NCBI GenBank assembly: GCA_036426205.1
Contig: CM071569.1
Location: 285,566,418 to 285,630,417, forward strand
DNA length: 64,000 nucleotides
Direction: 5' to 3'
Source: Ascaphus truei
Taxonomy: Eukaryota; Chordata; Amphibia; Anura; Ascaphidae
The notes under the pieces are model-generated. The model was not told the origin of the DNA. It saw only the letters and a program-made list of their open reading frames with translations, and did no database searches. Each line of letters opens with the position of its first letter. The stretch's first letter is position 1. Positions 10,305-21,299 of this stretch are shown piece by piece. The position numbers and the translations under genes were made by a program.

Positions 10305-10350
10305 GTTTTGGTGACAGAAGTGGAATTTCGCACAGGAAAAGGGGTGAGTA
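10305..10350 (+). promoter_or_regulatory. Retroviral primer binding site and splice-donor-like site
   Basis: Three bases after the LTR a TGG-starting sequence (TGGTGACAGAAGTGG, 10308-10322) is in the position of a tRNA primer site; the tRNA is not identified. GGGGTGAGTA at 10341-10350 resembles the major 5' splice donor of retroviral leaders. Confidence 0.6.
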
Positions 10351-10427
10351 AAGATTCTTTTTATTTGTCTCTCACCTTTTCCTCTGCGAAACTAAGCAAC
10401 CTAAATTTAAAAGGGCAAAAGAACATA

Positions 10428-10600
10428 GGGTGAGAGTCCCTATTGTTTAATCGTGGGTAAGTCCCTGTAATCAAGGGTAAGTCCCCGATTTATGTAACAA
10501 AGGGTGAGAGTCCCTATTGTTTTATCGAGGGTAAGTCTCTGATTTATGTAACTAAGGGTGAGAGTCCCTATTGTTTAATCAAGTGTAAGTCCCTGATAAG
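10428..10600 (+). repeat. Leader repeats carrying splice-donor-like motifs
   Basis: Three copies of AGGGTGAGAGTCCCTATTGT (starting near 10427, 10501 and 10555) alternate with four GTAAGTCCC/GTAAGTCTC segments (GTAAGT at 10457, 10477, 10531 and 10585). Spacing is irregular, about 55-73 bases. Both motifs resemble 5' splice sites. Confidence 0.75.
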
Positions 10601-12588
10601 TAAAACGGACGGTATATGATTTCAAATAGGATGGCAATTTAAGTTAAGTTAAGTTAAAAATTGTTTAAAGTTAAGTTAACATAAGTATTGTTTAAAGTTA
10701 AGTTAATAATTGTTTATTAATACGTGCGCATAAAGTGTTAAGATTTCTTTCCTGTATAAACTCATTATGGGCACTAACATTTTGTCATCTAATGAACTTA
10801 CCCTAACCTGTCAGCCCTCGCACAACCCCCTCCCTCACTGTCAGTGGCAAAATCAGCTGTCTCTCTCTCGCCTGTATGTATTGTAATAAGCAGCTGCAAG
10901 TAGCCCCCACCTTTTTTCCTCCAGCTATTTTTACACAGGCATAGGAATGTACCAAAATCGTGAATGGCAGCATGGCTCTTAGGAAAAACGAAACATGCAA
11001 ACTCAAATTATTTGTGCAACATTAACTGAGTATGAGTATATATTAAGTTTAAATTAATAATATTTTCCCGTCTGAATTGAAAAGTGGAAAACAAGAGTAT
11101 AACAGGTATAGGTTTCTTTTTCCCTCAGAATGTTTTATTTTTAAGTATGGATATGGTAAAAAAAAAAAAAGGTTGATTGATTGAGTAATCCCTGTGTGTG
11201 TGCTTGTAAGAATCTGGGTGAATTCTATCTATGTGAAAGTGTTATTTGCATTGAATAATAAGAATACCGGTTTATTGTATGTATACAAAATGACTATTCA
11301 GGACTTGCAAATGATTCTAAAATAAGAATATAATTAATTGCTCATGTTGAAATTTAATTTTTAAAAGGTGTACACCACCACTATAATATAAACTAATTTA
11401 CACTGGGCAGGGGAAAGTTTTGGGTATCTGTGGAGAAAAAGAATAAAGAAAGGATGAATTATTTTTGTAAACAGTCCAGTCACTGGAATAATAAGGATGT
11501 TTATCGTACTGGCCAGGCGATTTATTTCCTTAACCAGAATTATAATTCTTTTCCTCTAAATCTCCACAGATAAAATCAGGTGAATAAGTTATATAGTATA
11601 ACAGGCGAAATACATTCTAGACACAAAGCTAACTAGAAGCTCAGCATTTTAAAAATTAGTTTAAAAAAAAAAAAAAAGTTAATTATGATATGAAGAAAAA
11701 AAAGGATATCTTTATTAATTTAGTCTGCAGGATCAAACTGTTTTGTTTTCCTATTTATTAAAATAGGTGAGAAAATATGTGTCTGTTATTTTTGTAAAAA
11801 CTGGTTGAATGTGTGAAAGAAGCGTAAAATTCTGTTTGTTTTGTATCTGCGCTCTGTGCTCTTTTTGTGTATAACCAGTAACTAAGCTATCTAAAAGTAT
11901 ATGTTAAAGCCTACAATTTTCTGTTTAACAAAGATCCAGTTTTAATTTTTGAATACCAGAAACATTGTCGGGCTGTGTGAAGAGCTGCATATTTCAAGCT
12001 GTCCCAAATTGTCTTAGAGAAGAGAAGGTTTTAGAACCCCACATGATAGGTGCAAATGGTGGAGTGCAAGCTCTTGTGTTTACATGTTTGTTTTATGTGT
12101 TCTAAACCTGCAATGCATTGTGTTTGTCCTGTGATTTAAACCCAGGTTGGTGAATTACATGTGAATTACATGTGAATTACATGTGCATAAGCATTCCAAT
12201 GCCCCAGCTCAGATATGGAGTGCCTGAAAGTGAACTGACCCTGTCATTTTCTATGTCATATTCCCTTAGCGGAACTGTGAAATTTCTTGCGTGTCAGTTT
12301 TAGGGGGATATTTGGGTGGAAATATAATTATTTTGGTTGCAGGAGTTGTGGAGCCAAAGTCCTGGTAGTCACTTAATTTTCCCCAGCAAGCAGGCATGAT
12401 TTGACGGAACGCAGTGTGAATTACACCAGGGCCTCCCTGTGCCCCCCAGACTCCTGGATTTCGAGCCCAAATCTCCCCAAGTTATTTTCCTAATAAGTAT
12501 AAGGTTCCCCAAAGTATATTCTCTGTTTCTTGTGTGTTTTCTAGGTCTTATCCGAATAAACCACCGTTGATTTTTCTGCCTGTTTAGT
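10601..12588. other. AT-rich, non-coding interior of the retroviral element
   Basis: No frame longer than about 70 codons looks real. There are AAGTTAAGTTAA repeats (10640-10710), poly-A runs (11159-11170, 11665-11678) and a GTGAATTACAT triplet repeat near 12150-12183. Nothing resembling gag, protease, RT or integrase was seen. Confidence 0.5.
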
Positions 12589-12857
12589 GGTACGGGGTCT
12601 TTTGCCAGGGATAGCCGCTTGCTGTGGGGTGCCGGACGTCCGTTCGTTAGGTGCGGGGAGATTACCTGATGTCCTCGTGGACTCAATACCAGCAAAGTAA
12701 TTTCCAAGCGTCTCCTCCGCTGACGTCACCGCCTGGTGTGTACAGCTACGATGTCCCTGGATGACCACAAACCTTCCTACGCGTTACGAAACTCCTATTC
12801 ACGGGTTTCTTCGTCAGGGAAGAGCAAGCGGCTATCCCTGGCAAAAGACCCCGTACC
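12589..12857 (-). mobile_element. PLE-derived hairpin segment with a perfect 35-bp inverted repeat
   Basis: 12589-12623 and 12823-12857 are perfect 35-bp inverted repeats (GGTACGGGGTCTTTTGCCAG and so on). The right arm borders a hammerhead-like motif (12771-12825), and the space between the arms has a TGACGTCA octamer at 12721-12728. PLE copies often carry inverted pseudo-LTR pieces with hammerhead motifs, so I assign the segment to a PLE remnant inserted in the retrovirus. Its outer limits are unclear; sequence to about 13230 may belong to it. Confidence 0.6.
12771..12825 (-). ncRNA. Hammerhead-ribozyme-like motif with a mutated core
   Basis: On the minus strand: stem I CUUCC/GGAAG (12822-12818 with 12777-12773), CUGACGA core box (12817-12811, matching CUGANGA), stem II GAAAC/GUUUC, then GUAA (12787-12784) where GAAA is required, then CGCGUA with predicted cleavage after 12778. 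The A13-to-U change should abolish cleavage. Stem III is only A-C/G-U with two bases between, so an active parent would have needed dimer pairing through the palindrome ACGCGU. Confidence 0.6.
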
Positions 12858-13838
12858 ACTGCACATGTCCTACTCAAGGACGGTGAGTAGGATTTCAGTT
12901 TTACCATTGGCGGAGCAGCACGGCTTCTCTTAGCACAAGCGCTTGGAAGCCTCCATTTTCATTTATTCAACAGGAGTTCATCTACTGTTTATTAACCCAG
13001 TATATGTTTTATATCAATTGTAGATACAATTGTTTTAACCATTAAATGCTCTTTATACTTCAACAACCACGTCTTATATTGTCCAAAGGGTAATACACTA
13101 TTGTGGTGTTTTCAGTTTATCTCTTGTCTCCTTTTCTGAGGTATCTATATAAGAAGAAACTACTGCACAAGACTCTGTTCCATCCATTTTTCCTCAGCGC
13201 TTCAAAATTAAACCTCAACAAAGGAGGGATGGCCTAAAGACACAGCCGTTCTCAGTTGGTGTTTTGGTTCATAAGAAAACCCGGCACTAACCAAAAAAAG
13301 GAGAAAAGTTCATAGGAAGAAAATTCGGACCTCAACATATGAACTTTGAACTTTTTAATAACCTTTCTTATTACAGGTTTTATTATTTTAATTACAATGT
13401 TTATTCTATTAGGTTTATATACTGTAAGTGGTGTCCACATGAAGACGATAGGGTAGTAACAAGAATATTTTGTTATATAATGGAATCCTGGTAAACAAAG
13501 CCCACATCTTAGTGCAAACTATCCCAATGTACTATACATACCCAATAAATTGCACCCCAGGAACACGAGAGTTATATTAAACCCCTTGAAAAAAAGACAA
13601 GATGCTATAAGATATTTGTAGAACTATATATATAAGAAATTGGTTATGAAGGGAGTAGAAATACAAGTTTACCCTAGGGAAATTATTGACTCTGTGATAG
13701 AAGGATAGATAAAGTATTATCCTGCAACTAGACCAGGTTATGTTATTTGGGAAAGTGGTTCCAGTGTTTGAAGGTAGAGATGAGGGTTGGGATTTGTTGG
13801 GACTTGGTGGTTAGATTATTTCGCTCGGAGCGAAGCTA
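12858..13838. other. Unassigned interior sequence
   Basis: AT-rich. No recognisable gene. The first 370 bases may be the rest of the PLE remnant. Beyond that it is probably old retroviral sequence leading to the env remnant. Confidence 0.35.
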
Positions 13839-14830
13839 GTGGATGTTTTTGTATGTGTGTCTGTCCTACTCATTACTCTCTGTGTTATGAACAGCAAAAC
13901 TTTGGTCCAGAAGTGCGTTGCAACCCCCCCACCGATGCTATGTCTCTTTTTGATGATGAAGATGTCAGCAGTCCCCCAGAAGAAGGGACCGAAAAAAGAA
14001 ATCAACTGGGCCAATACAATGGCCAGAAAGGAATCAAGTTATGTACTATGGGACTATTTTTTTGGTCTGGCAGGTCTATGATATGGTTAACTGTTCTTTA
14101 AAAAGACTGTCTCTAAAGGATAAGAGGGGGCTGAGAAGATTGGATATGAGGAAGGTGGGGAGGTCACCCAAGGGCGTGTGTCAACCACAAGGAAACGATC
14201 ACAAGTCAACCATTTTGCCTATGGCAGCCATTTTGTCTGTTCCGATATTCTGAGTAAATGTAGTATGTAAGATGTATGTGTTGGGCAGTCGCTCCTAGGA
14301 AATATTAACCCACACCAACCCCCACTTATGCTCAGAAATAGAATTTAAATAATGTTCATCATACCTAAGCAAAGAATACGAAATTGAAAGGCATTAATTA
14401 TTAAAAATAGCTCAGTTAAGAGAGTAGCGGGAGGTCTAATACCCTTTTAGGAATGTATGATTTATATGCAAAAGGAGATTTTTCAGTAGTCAATATAGAT
14501 GCCGTTTTTACACGATACTAAAAGACGCTATTTTTAAGGCTCAGCAATAGATAAGAAGAGTAGTTTTGCAAAATTGTATGGCATTGGGTTATTTGATGGC
14601 AGCACAAGGAGGGGTTTGTAAATTAGTGGGTAAAGAATGCTATTCTTATATTGACACCCAATCAAAAAGTATACACTATGATATGGATACTCTAGCAGAA
14701 ATTTAATCTAGAATGAGAGAGGAAACAAAAGAGTTTGATTTTACATTTGGCCTTGAAAATTGGCTAGGTGTATTGGGAATTAAATTCTTTACGGAATTAG
14801 GATAATCACAGGTTTATTACTCTGTGTGTA
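13839..14830 (+). pseudogene. Retroviral envelope remnant (transmembrane subunit recognisable)
   Basis: A frame at 13839-14081 starts with a hydrophobic, signal-peptide-like stretch (MDVFVCVSVLLITLCVM), which could be the Env N-terminus, but I cannot confirm it. The clear part is 14560-14770: the frame reads through LMAAQGGVCKLVGKECY, the conserved block of gamma/epsilon-type TM subunits with the immunosuppressive-domain neighbourhood and a CX6C cysteine pair. The second cysteine of the usual CX6CC is Tyr here. A stop follows at about 14705. The surface subunit is not recognisable and the gene is dead. Confidence 0.6.
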
Positions 14831-15126
14831 TGAATTAATCTAGATGTCTAAAAGTGTAATCAGCACTATTTTTGCCAAAGAAAGATGTTTCTCCTTCTAG
14901 CTCGACCATTATGTATATGCCTCCCACAAAGAGAGCGAGAAATACCAATAGTCTTGGTGCTCGTCAACCACCCATATGTTCATCTCTGATTATCAAACGA
15001 GATACCTAAAAGAGATAGGTTTCTGTAGGCACATGGTCTCTTGGAGGTTTCTCCCTTGGAGTTTTTCCTCTCCTGTGTGGTTTGCAGAAGAATAAATGGG
15101 ATTGGTCAATTGGTTTGTTCTTTCAG

Positions 15127-15141
15127 AACAAAAGGAGGGTA
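15127..15141 (+). promoter_or_regulatory. Retroviral polypurine tract
   Basis: AACAAAAGGAGGGTA directly precedes the TGTAAGG start of the 3' LTR. Position and composition fit the plus-strand primer and fix the LTR boundary. Confidence 0.8.
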
Positions 15142-15448
15142 TGTAAGGTTAAAACTGTCTTCTGTTCAGCTCTGGAATTGATAAGGTTAAACAGAATACG
15201 CTGGCCTTGCTATTTTCACGGGAGGCTATTGTAAATAGCTTTTAGACCAACTGTTTCTGCTTGTCATATGCTGTTAAGAAGGAAAAGACTGCCTTATAAG
15301 TCACTATTGTATATGTCTCTTGCTCAGCAGTTAAATGTTTTAAGATCTACAGAAAAGGCTTTATGTAGAGGTTACATGTAAATTTAGATGTGTACCCATA
15401 TTTGTAACAGATGACAACTGTATTTTTGTCCCTGCCTTATGTATAAAA
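15142..15448 (+). repeat. 3' LTR of the endogenous retrovirus, truncated
   Basis: Matches 9813-10119 with five substitutions and no gaps. It stops exactly after TATGTATAAAA at the TATA box, where a different repeat (beginning TGGAAACACAAAAACAGCGC) takes over, so about 185 bp of R and U5 are missing. Confidence 0.88.
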
Positions 15449-16018
15449 TGGAAACACAAAAACAGCGCACAACGCAAATAGTGAAATATGTATTACATAA
15501 ATATATTGAATAATAAATGTGTAAGTTCTGCGTACAGTACATCAGAATAGAATAAATTAGGCAGTGAGTGTGTTAACACACTAGTTACCACTCGATGACT
15601 GTTGGTGTGGAGGTAGTACCCTTGTTCCTCTCATATGGTGCTTGTGGCAACTGCTGTTTTCTTGAACTCCTCTGTGAACACCTGTTCACGCCGTCATCCT
15701 CTCCCTACAGGACCGTCCTTTAGACCAGCTGGGCTCCTGCCTCGATCGTAGCCGTCAATGGGTCCCTCAGGGATTTCGGCAAATGTCCAGAATAGCTGGT
15801 GAAGCCGTTAGGGTATCCTTCTCCAAGTCGTCACACCGGGAGGGAAAGTCTGTTAGCTGCAGGCTGAGTTACAGCGCTGCACACCGCCGCTTCCTGGCGG
15901 GACGCCACGAAATGACGTCACAATGTCCGCGACTCCGGATCCGTCGGCTGGAGTGTATTGCACAGTCTATCACAGACCCAGAAGTGCCACCTAGTAAGCA
16001 CTATAGTGGATACTGGTA
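15449..16018. other. PLE-type terminal sequence and unassigned GC-rich DNA
   Basis: The first 70 bases resemble the left arm of the insertion at 33499-34276 (AAACACAAAA...GCGCACAACG...ATAGTG). TGACGTCA lies at 15913-15920, as it does beside other hammerhead-like loci, but no hammerhead core is visible here. No gene seen. Confidence 0.4.
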
Positions 16019-16412
16019 ACCTCACAGTGACAGGACACACACATTAACACACTGGTAATCCGACAGTGACAGGACACACACATTAACACACTGGTAACCC
16101 CACAGTGACAGGACACACACATCATCACACTGGTAACCCCACAGTGACAGGACAGACACACATTATCACACTGGTAACCCCACAGTGACAGGACACGCAC
16201 ACATTATCACACTGGTAACCCCACAGTGTCAGGACACACACACATTATCACACTGGTAACCCCACAGTGACAGGACACACACATTATCACACTGGTAACC
16301 CCACAGTGACAGGAAACACACATTATCACACTGGTAACCCCACAGTAACAGGACACACACATTATCACACTGGTAACCCCACAGTGACAGGACACACACA
16401 TTAACACACTGG
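16019..16412 (+). repeat. 40-bp minisatellite, about ten copies, ending at the gap
   Basis: Unit CCCCACAGTGACAGGACACA followed by CACATTATCACACTGGTAAC. It runs into the N gap, so its true length is unknown. Confidence 0.93.
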
Positions 16413-16520
16413 NNNNNNNNNNNNNNNNNNNNNNNNNNNNNNNNNNNNNNNNNNNNNNNNNNNNNNNNNNNNNNNNNNNNNNNNNNNNNNNNNNNNNNNN
16501 NNNNNNNNNNNNNNNNNNNN
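16413..16520. other. Assembly gap (108 N)
   Basis: A run of N inside a tandem repeat. The true size of the missing array cannot be known from this sequence. Confidence 0.99.
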
Positions 16521-16690
16521 ACACACACACACACACACACACACACTCATACACACCTAAACCCCCCAGTGACAGTACACACACACACACACACCTCTAC
16601 CCACAGTGACTAAACACACACACACACACCCCTCTACCCACAGTGACTACACACACACCCCTCTACCCACAGTGACTACACACACCTCTT
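16521..16690 (+). repeat. CA-rich minisatellite after the gap
   Basis: (AC)n followed by units of CTCTACCCACAGTGACTACACACACAC type. This is the same family as 17297-18087 rather than the 40-mer before the gap, although both share CACAGTGAC. Confidence 0.9.
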
Positions 16691-17296
16691 CTGTGCCACA
16701 GACGAGAGGGGAGACTGTCAGATACATCCACCGCCTGCTACCACTTTCCATCGGGTAAGTGGCATTTCTTCTATAGCTGAGCAGTTTTCAGTGGGACTCT
16801 ATCCATAGGATATTAATTCTTATCAGTGTTACACATTTCGTGCTGTTAATGAAATGTTTTTTTTAATTATTTCAGTTCATCTTTTGTCGGTTGTAGCTTC
16901 CAGTTCCAGTGTTAGTGTGAATCACGCACTTATGTGTGCCCGTGTTACTTTGAAGTATTTTTGCAGTATTACGCTATGTATTCTTTGTTTGTTTTTCTAT
17001 TTCATGTACATGGTTCTTCCACCTTCCCAAGTCTATCCTGGGATTTGAGACATCTGCCAGTCCTGGTTGTATATTTTTCAATTATTGCGACATATATTTA
17101 TATGTGTTAGGCACCAGAGATATATATCTTTTTCACGTCGCTGTTTCTCTGACCAGGTGGTCAGAGTTTTATCTTCGGCAGACGCCCATTTTCTATCCTA
17201 TTTTGGATATTGGGGTCACTATCATCCCCAAGTACTATAGAGGGGGGATTTGTACCATTACCCTTTCTAGATTTAGCGCTACCTATTCCTGATCTC
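16691..17296. other. Unassigned interspersed sequence inside the minisatellite cluster
   Basis: 600 bases of ordinary AT-rich sequence split the CAGTGACAG arrays. No coding frame or known repeat was recognised. It looks like a later insertion, but no target duplication could be found. Confidence 0.4.
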
Positions 17297-18087
17297 TAGT
17301 ACACACACACTACCCCCACAGTGACTGTACACACACACACACACAACTCTACCCCCACAGTGACAGTGCACACACACACCTCTAACCCCACAGTGACAGC
17401 ACACACACACAACTCTACCCCCACAGTGACAGTACACACACACACAACTCTACCCCCACAGTGACAGTACACACACACACAACTCTACCCCCACAGTGAC
17501 AGTACACACACGTAGACACCTAAACCCCCCAGTGACAGTACACACACACACACACCTCTACCCCCCCCCCCCCAGTGACAGTACATTCACACACACACAC
17601 AACACTACCCCCCAGTGACAGTACAAACACACACACACCTCTACCCACAGTGACTACACACACACAAACACCTCTACCCACAGTGACTACACACACACAC
17701 ACACTACCCACACACTGACAGTACACACACACACACACACACAACTCTAACCCCACAGTGACAACACACACACACACACAACTCTACCCCCACAGTGACA
17801 GTACACACACACACACACACACCTCTACCCCCACAGCGACAGTACACACACACACACACACACACCTCTACCCCCACAGTGACAGTGCACACACACACAA
17901 CTCTACCTCCACATTGACAGTAAACACACACACACCTCTACCCCCACAGTGACAGTACACACAAACAACTCTACCCCCACAGTGACAGTACACACAAACA
18001 ACTCTACCCCCACAGTGACAGTACACACACACAACTCTACCCCCAGTGACAGTACACACACACAACTCTAACCCCACAGTGACAGTA
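17297..18087 (+). repeat. CAGTGACAG minisatellite, 35-45-bp units, about 20 copies
   Basis: Units of CTCTACCCCCACAGTGACAG plus a variable (TA)CACACACA tract. Unit length varies mainly through the CA tract. Reading frames within it on either strand are repeat artefacts. Confidence 0.93.
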
Positions 18088-19056
18088 CTATGTTACCGCT
18101 GCCTCAGCAGAGTAACCGAGTAACAGTGTTTGTTACTATACACTGCACTCATTTGGCTCTGGTATTTTTACTACATACCACTGCCAGTCTGTTTGATTGG
18201 ACACCCTGTGCTGTGAGAAATCTATATTATGTGTCCAGAGTTTTCCAATCAACAGTCACTGTATCCTAGCTACACAGTAGTCTAGTTTTTGTTAACTATC
18301 TGTATTTTAATTGCGTTGCTTATTAGGACTATTTGGCCTTTGTCACTCATTATTATTAGAATGGAAATACTAGGAGCCTGGTTAGCATTAGCCCATAGAA
18401 CCCACTACTTCAGGCCACTACCCGCACACCTGTTTTACCCAAGCTTCTGTTACCATCACCTATTAGCTGAGGGAACTTTCAACCTTTTCCCTGCTGTAGG
18501 TCTCTGTAGCCTGAGTCATATACCTTTGAGTGACCACTTTATTCAGAGGTGGCTAGGAGGTGTGAAGGCTATATACATCATACTATATATTTATATACCA
18601 CACCCTCTCTGTATTTTATTTATACTTACCACCCTGAGGCACCATCTGTATCAGAATTATTTAGTGTAAGGTGCCAGTGCCTCATAGTTCCTCTATCTAC
18701 CACCCCATTAGCTAGGTATCACATTGGAGGTGGTTCATGTATTTAATACATTTTTTAACTATTAGTGTTGTGTGTTCATTTTAGAGTGTTATCCACTCAC
18801 TATTGCATATGTTAATAAAGGTTAAGTTTTATCCTGATTACACTATCCTGTTTTGAGTGCTAGTCATATAGGGGTCTCTTTCACCTGCTTAGGCAAGTGC
18901 TGCTTTCTATCCATTATCTCTACCCCTGGCACCTATATCTGTACAGACTGTAGCAAGAGCTATCTTTCCCTTCTCTCCCCATATAGACCATAGTAAAGAA
19001 GGATGTATCCCTGTCACATGGGGCGTAGATAGAGGCCAATGTGAGCATCTGCTCGT
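18088..19056. other. Unassigned interspersed sequence
   Basis: No gene or classified repeat recognised. A TTAATAAAGGTTAAG stretch at about 18810 resembles a 3' end with a poly-A signal. TATA-rich segments lie at 18565-18600. Confidence 0.35.
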
Positions 19057-19335
19057 TTATTGAGCTAGTAGGATTAGATATCCACCCTCTTTACCTTTAC
19101 TTACAGATTCTAACTTGAAAGGGCACCTATTGTGGAAGATAATTGCCACACCATTCTTTTTTTTGGAGTCTGATGCTAAGTAATATTGCCGAAAGTGTTT
19201 GTCAAGGAATTTTGGTGAGCTATTAATGCTAAAATGTGTTTCTTGTAATAACACTATGTCTGCCTGATGCCTTTGGTAATCTGAAAACGCCATCTTTCTC
19301 TTTCTTGGGCAATTTAGGCCTTTCACTTTGTGAGA
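19057..19335 (-). pseudogene. L1 ORF2 N-terminus, AP-type endonuclease start
   Basis: About 90 residues. KGLNCPRKRKMAFSDYQRHQADIVLLQETHF is the start of the apurinic-type endonuclease, including the Glu of QETH that binds the catalytic metal. DSKKKNGVAIIFHNRCPF follows. It ends at a stop near 19057, and the catalytic Asp and His residues of the domain C-terminus are absent. Confidence 0.85.
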
Positions 19336-20294
19336 GATTAATGCCAGGCCCGTTAGGGTTTATATATATGTACAACCGCTATCATTGTGCCCCTTCATTT
19401 GAGTGTAGCTTTGCAGATTACCTCAATCTCTGTAGTCTGAGTGTCCAGATTTTTCCTCTTAAGACCTCCAGAACCGAGCGAACTCCACCGCCATCCAAGG
19501 GAGAGGGAAGGGATAAGGAAAGACAGGTAGGGAAGGGGTGATTTGGGAGATTCTCTTGCAGTCATGGACCGCAATGAATCTCTGGCCTTTGGGAACTGTC
19601 TGAGGTACGAGCCATCAACCAAGTGTGTCTTTCTACCCAAGCGTTGTTGGTCCTCAGATTCCCAGAGGTCTTCCCTGATTGCTCTGGAAATGTCCAGATC
19701 AATCCTTGGTGGCAACATAGCGAAGACCAGGGGTGAGGACACCCAACCCTCTGGCCCTGCTTATTTTATAAAACATAAAAGCGTCAACTTAACATATAAA
19801 CATCATCCTGGTTACTCATAGGTATACCACCCTGTATGTTCTTGCTGCTGCGTGTACTAAAAAAAAAACTAACTAGGCCGTCAACTATGATTATCTGCAG
19901 GTATCCGTCCTGCCGCACCTGTTTTGCCACTCTAAACTATTCCTTCTTCAATTGATCTTCCTGGTATTCATTTGTGCATTTATTTGTAAGTCTATCCTCT
20001 CACCTGTTTGACTCATTCCCCACAAGTACGTGTTCTCAGTTTCATGTGTACATATCGCTTGTATGTATGGAGTGTTGAGTGTAATGTGCCTCCAGTGTTG
20101 AGAGAAAGGAACGGGGGTATCAATGAGTGTAAAGCTCTATCTCCATCTGTGTCTCCTTTAATAAGTAGTCCTTATAACAGGGGCACCTGCAATATGCACC
20201 TTCTTATGGTTTTTAAACCTACATTAACCGCTGCATTATCTGTGACTAATGCTATACCAGAAGCCTACTGAGACCTGCAGTTGTAATAGATCCC

Positions 20295-20624
20295 TTAAAG
20301 CTGCAGTTCAGGCTCCCGTTTTTTTTTTTTTTACTTCAATGGTTTCAGTTGGGCAATCTCTACTTACCTAAAAAAACTGCATAGCTGCCGGTCAATTCGT
20401 TCTCCGTCTATAGATTGGCAAAGTTTGGCGACATCTTTAAATATGGGGAATGTAAAACGTTGCTATAGGAACAAGCATGCTTGTTAAAATAGAATACAAG
20501 AAAATTGGTCTTTCAAAGTTGTTTTTTTAAATACAGAAAATGCTAAAAGTATTTTTTTCTTACTACAGAACTGATTTATTAAAAAAAAAACACATGCAGG
20601 ATATTGCCTGAACTGCAGCTTTAA
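20295..20624. mobile_element. 330-bp TTAA-flanked foldback element
   Basis: Perfect terminal inverted repeats TTAAAGCTGCAGTTCAGGC at 20295-20313 and 20606-20624, each ending in TTAA. TTAA target duplications are used by piggyBac and Kolobok transposons. With no coding capacity it is a non-autonomous copy, and the superfamily is not decided. It lies inside L1 element A. Confidence 0.85.
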
Positions 20625-21299
20625 CCCTGACGTTAATTGATGGTACCCTCGTATATGGAGGGGCAACAACACAATCATGGCCATAGATAGGCGCACCCCC
20701 CCGCTCCAGCTGCATAGGACCTGTCATTCTCTGAGGAACCGTCCCTCTGCGCTCAGCGTCTACTAGTTCCAGCGGTCTGCTGAATCCTTATTTATTGCCC
20801 CACGTGGCGGGACAGGGGTCCTTGGGGGCATTGTATTCACACTAAACCTCCGCTCTCCGCTGCTGTTAAACAGCCATTCAGTCTGGCATGCCTGCCTCAG
20901 TACCTCCCCAGGTAACCCCTCCGGACCCGTTAGATCCCTCCCTCAGCCCGCAGGGTACCTTGTATAGGAGCGGACACCGGGTGTTTGAATATTTTATTGT
21001 GGCCCTCTCCCTCCTTTTCTTACCTGCGGTCCCGTTTGGGCTCTTGGTTGTGTACCGGCTGGGGAAGGGTTCGGATAAGGGACCGCTTTGCAGAATTCGT
21101 CCTTCTGAGCCCCTGTCACCGACTTCTGCTGTGTGCTGCTCCTCTCGGGGGTCTGTCTGGCCATGGGGTGTTGCCTATCATTGAAAAACCTAAGATGGCC
21201 GCCTCCTCTAAACTTTGGACGGAGACAACTTTAACCAGATTCTTTATGGACAAACAGACGGTTGTGCCCTTTTAAGACTCAATTGATCCTTAATTGGGA

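Larger units (their letters stand above)
9813..15448 (+). mobile_element. Endogenous retrovirus, coding region largely lost
   Basis: Plus-strand provirus-like element with a 5' LTR (9813-10304), a primer site from 10308, a splice-donor-like GGGGTGAGTA at 10341, a purine tract at 15127-15141 and a 3' LTR at 15142-15448 that is cut off. The internal 4.8 kb is AT-rich and holds no gag or pol frame that I can recognise, only an env remnant. The LTRs differ at only five of 307 shared positions. It contains a later PLE-derived insertion (12589-12857 and flanks). Confidence 0.8.

Noticed and set aside
17296..18077. Cys/Val-rich frames in the CA arrays
   Set aside because: Periodic translation of (CA)n/(TG)n repeats.
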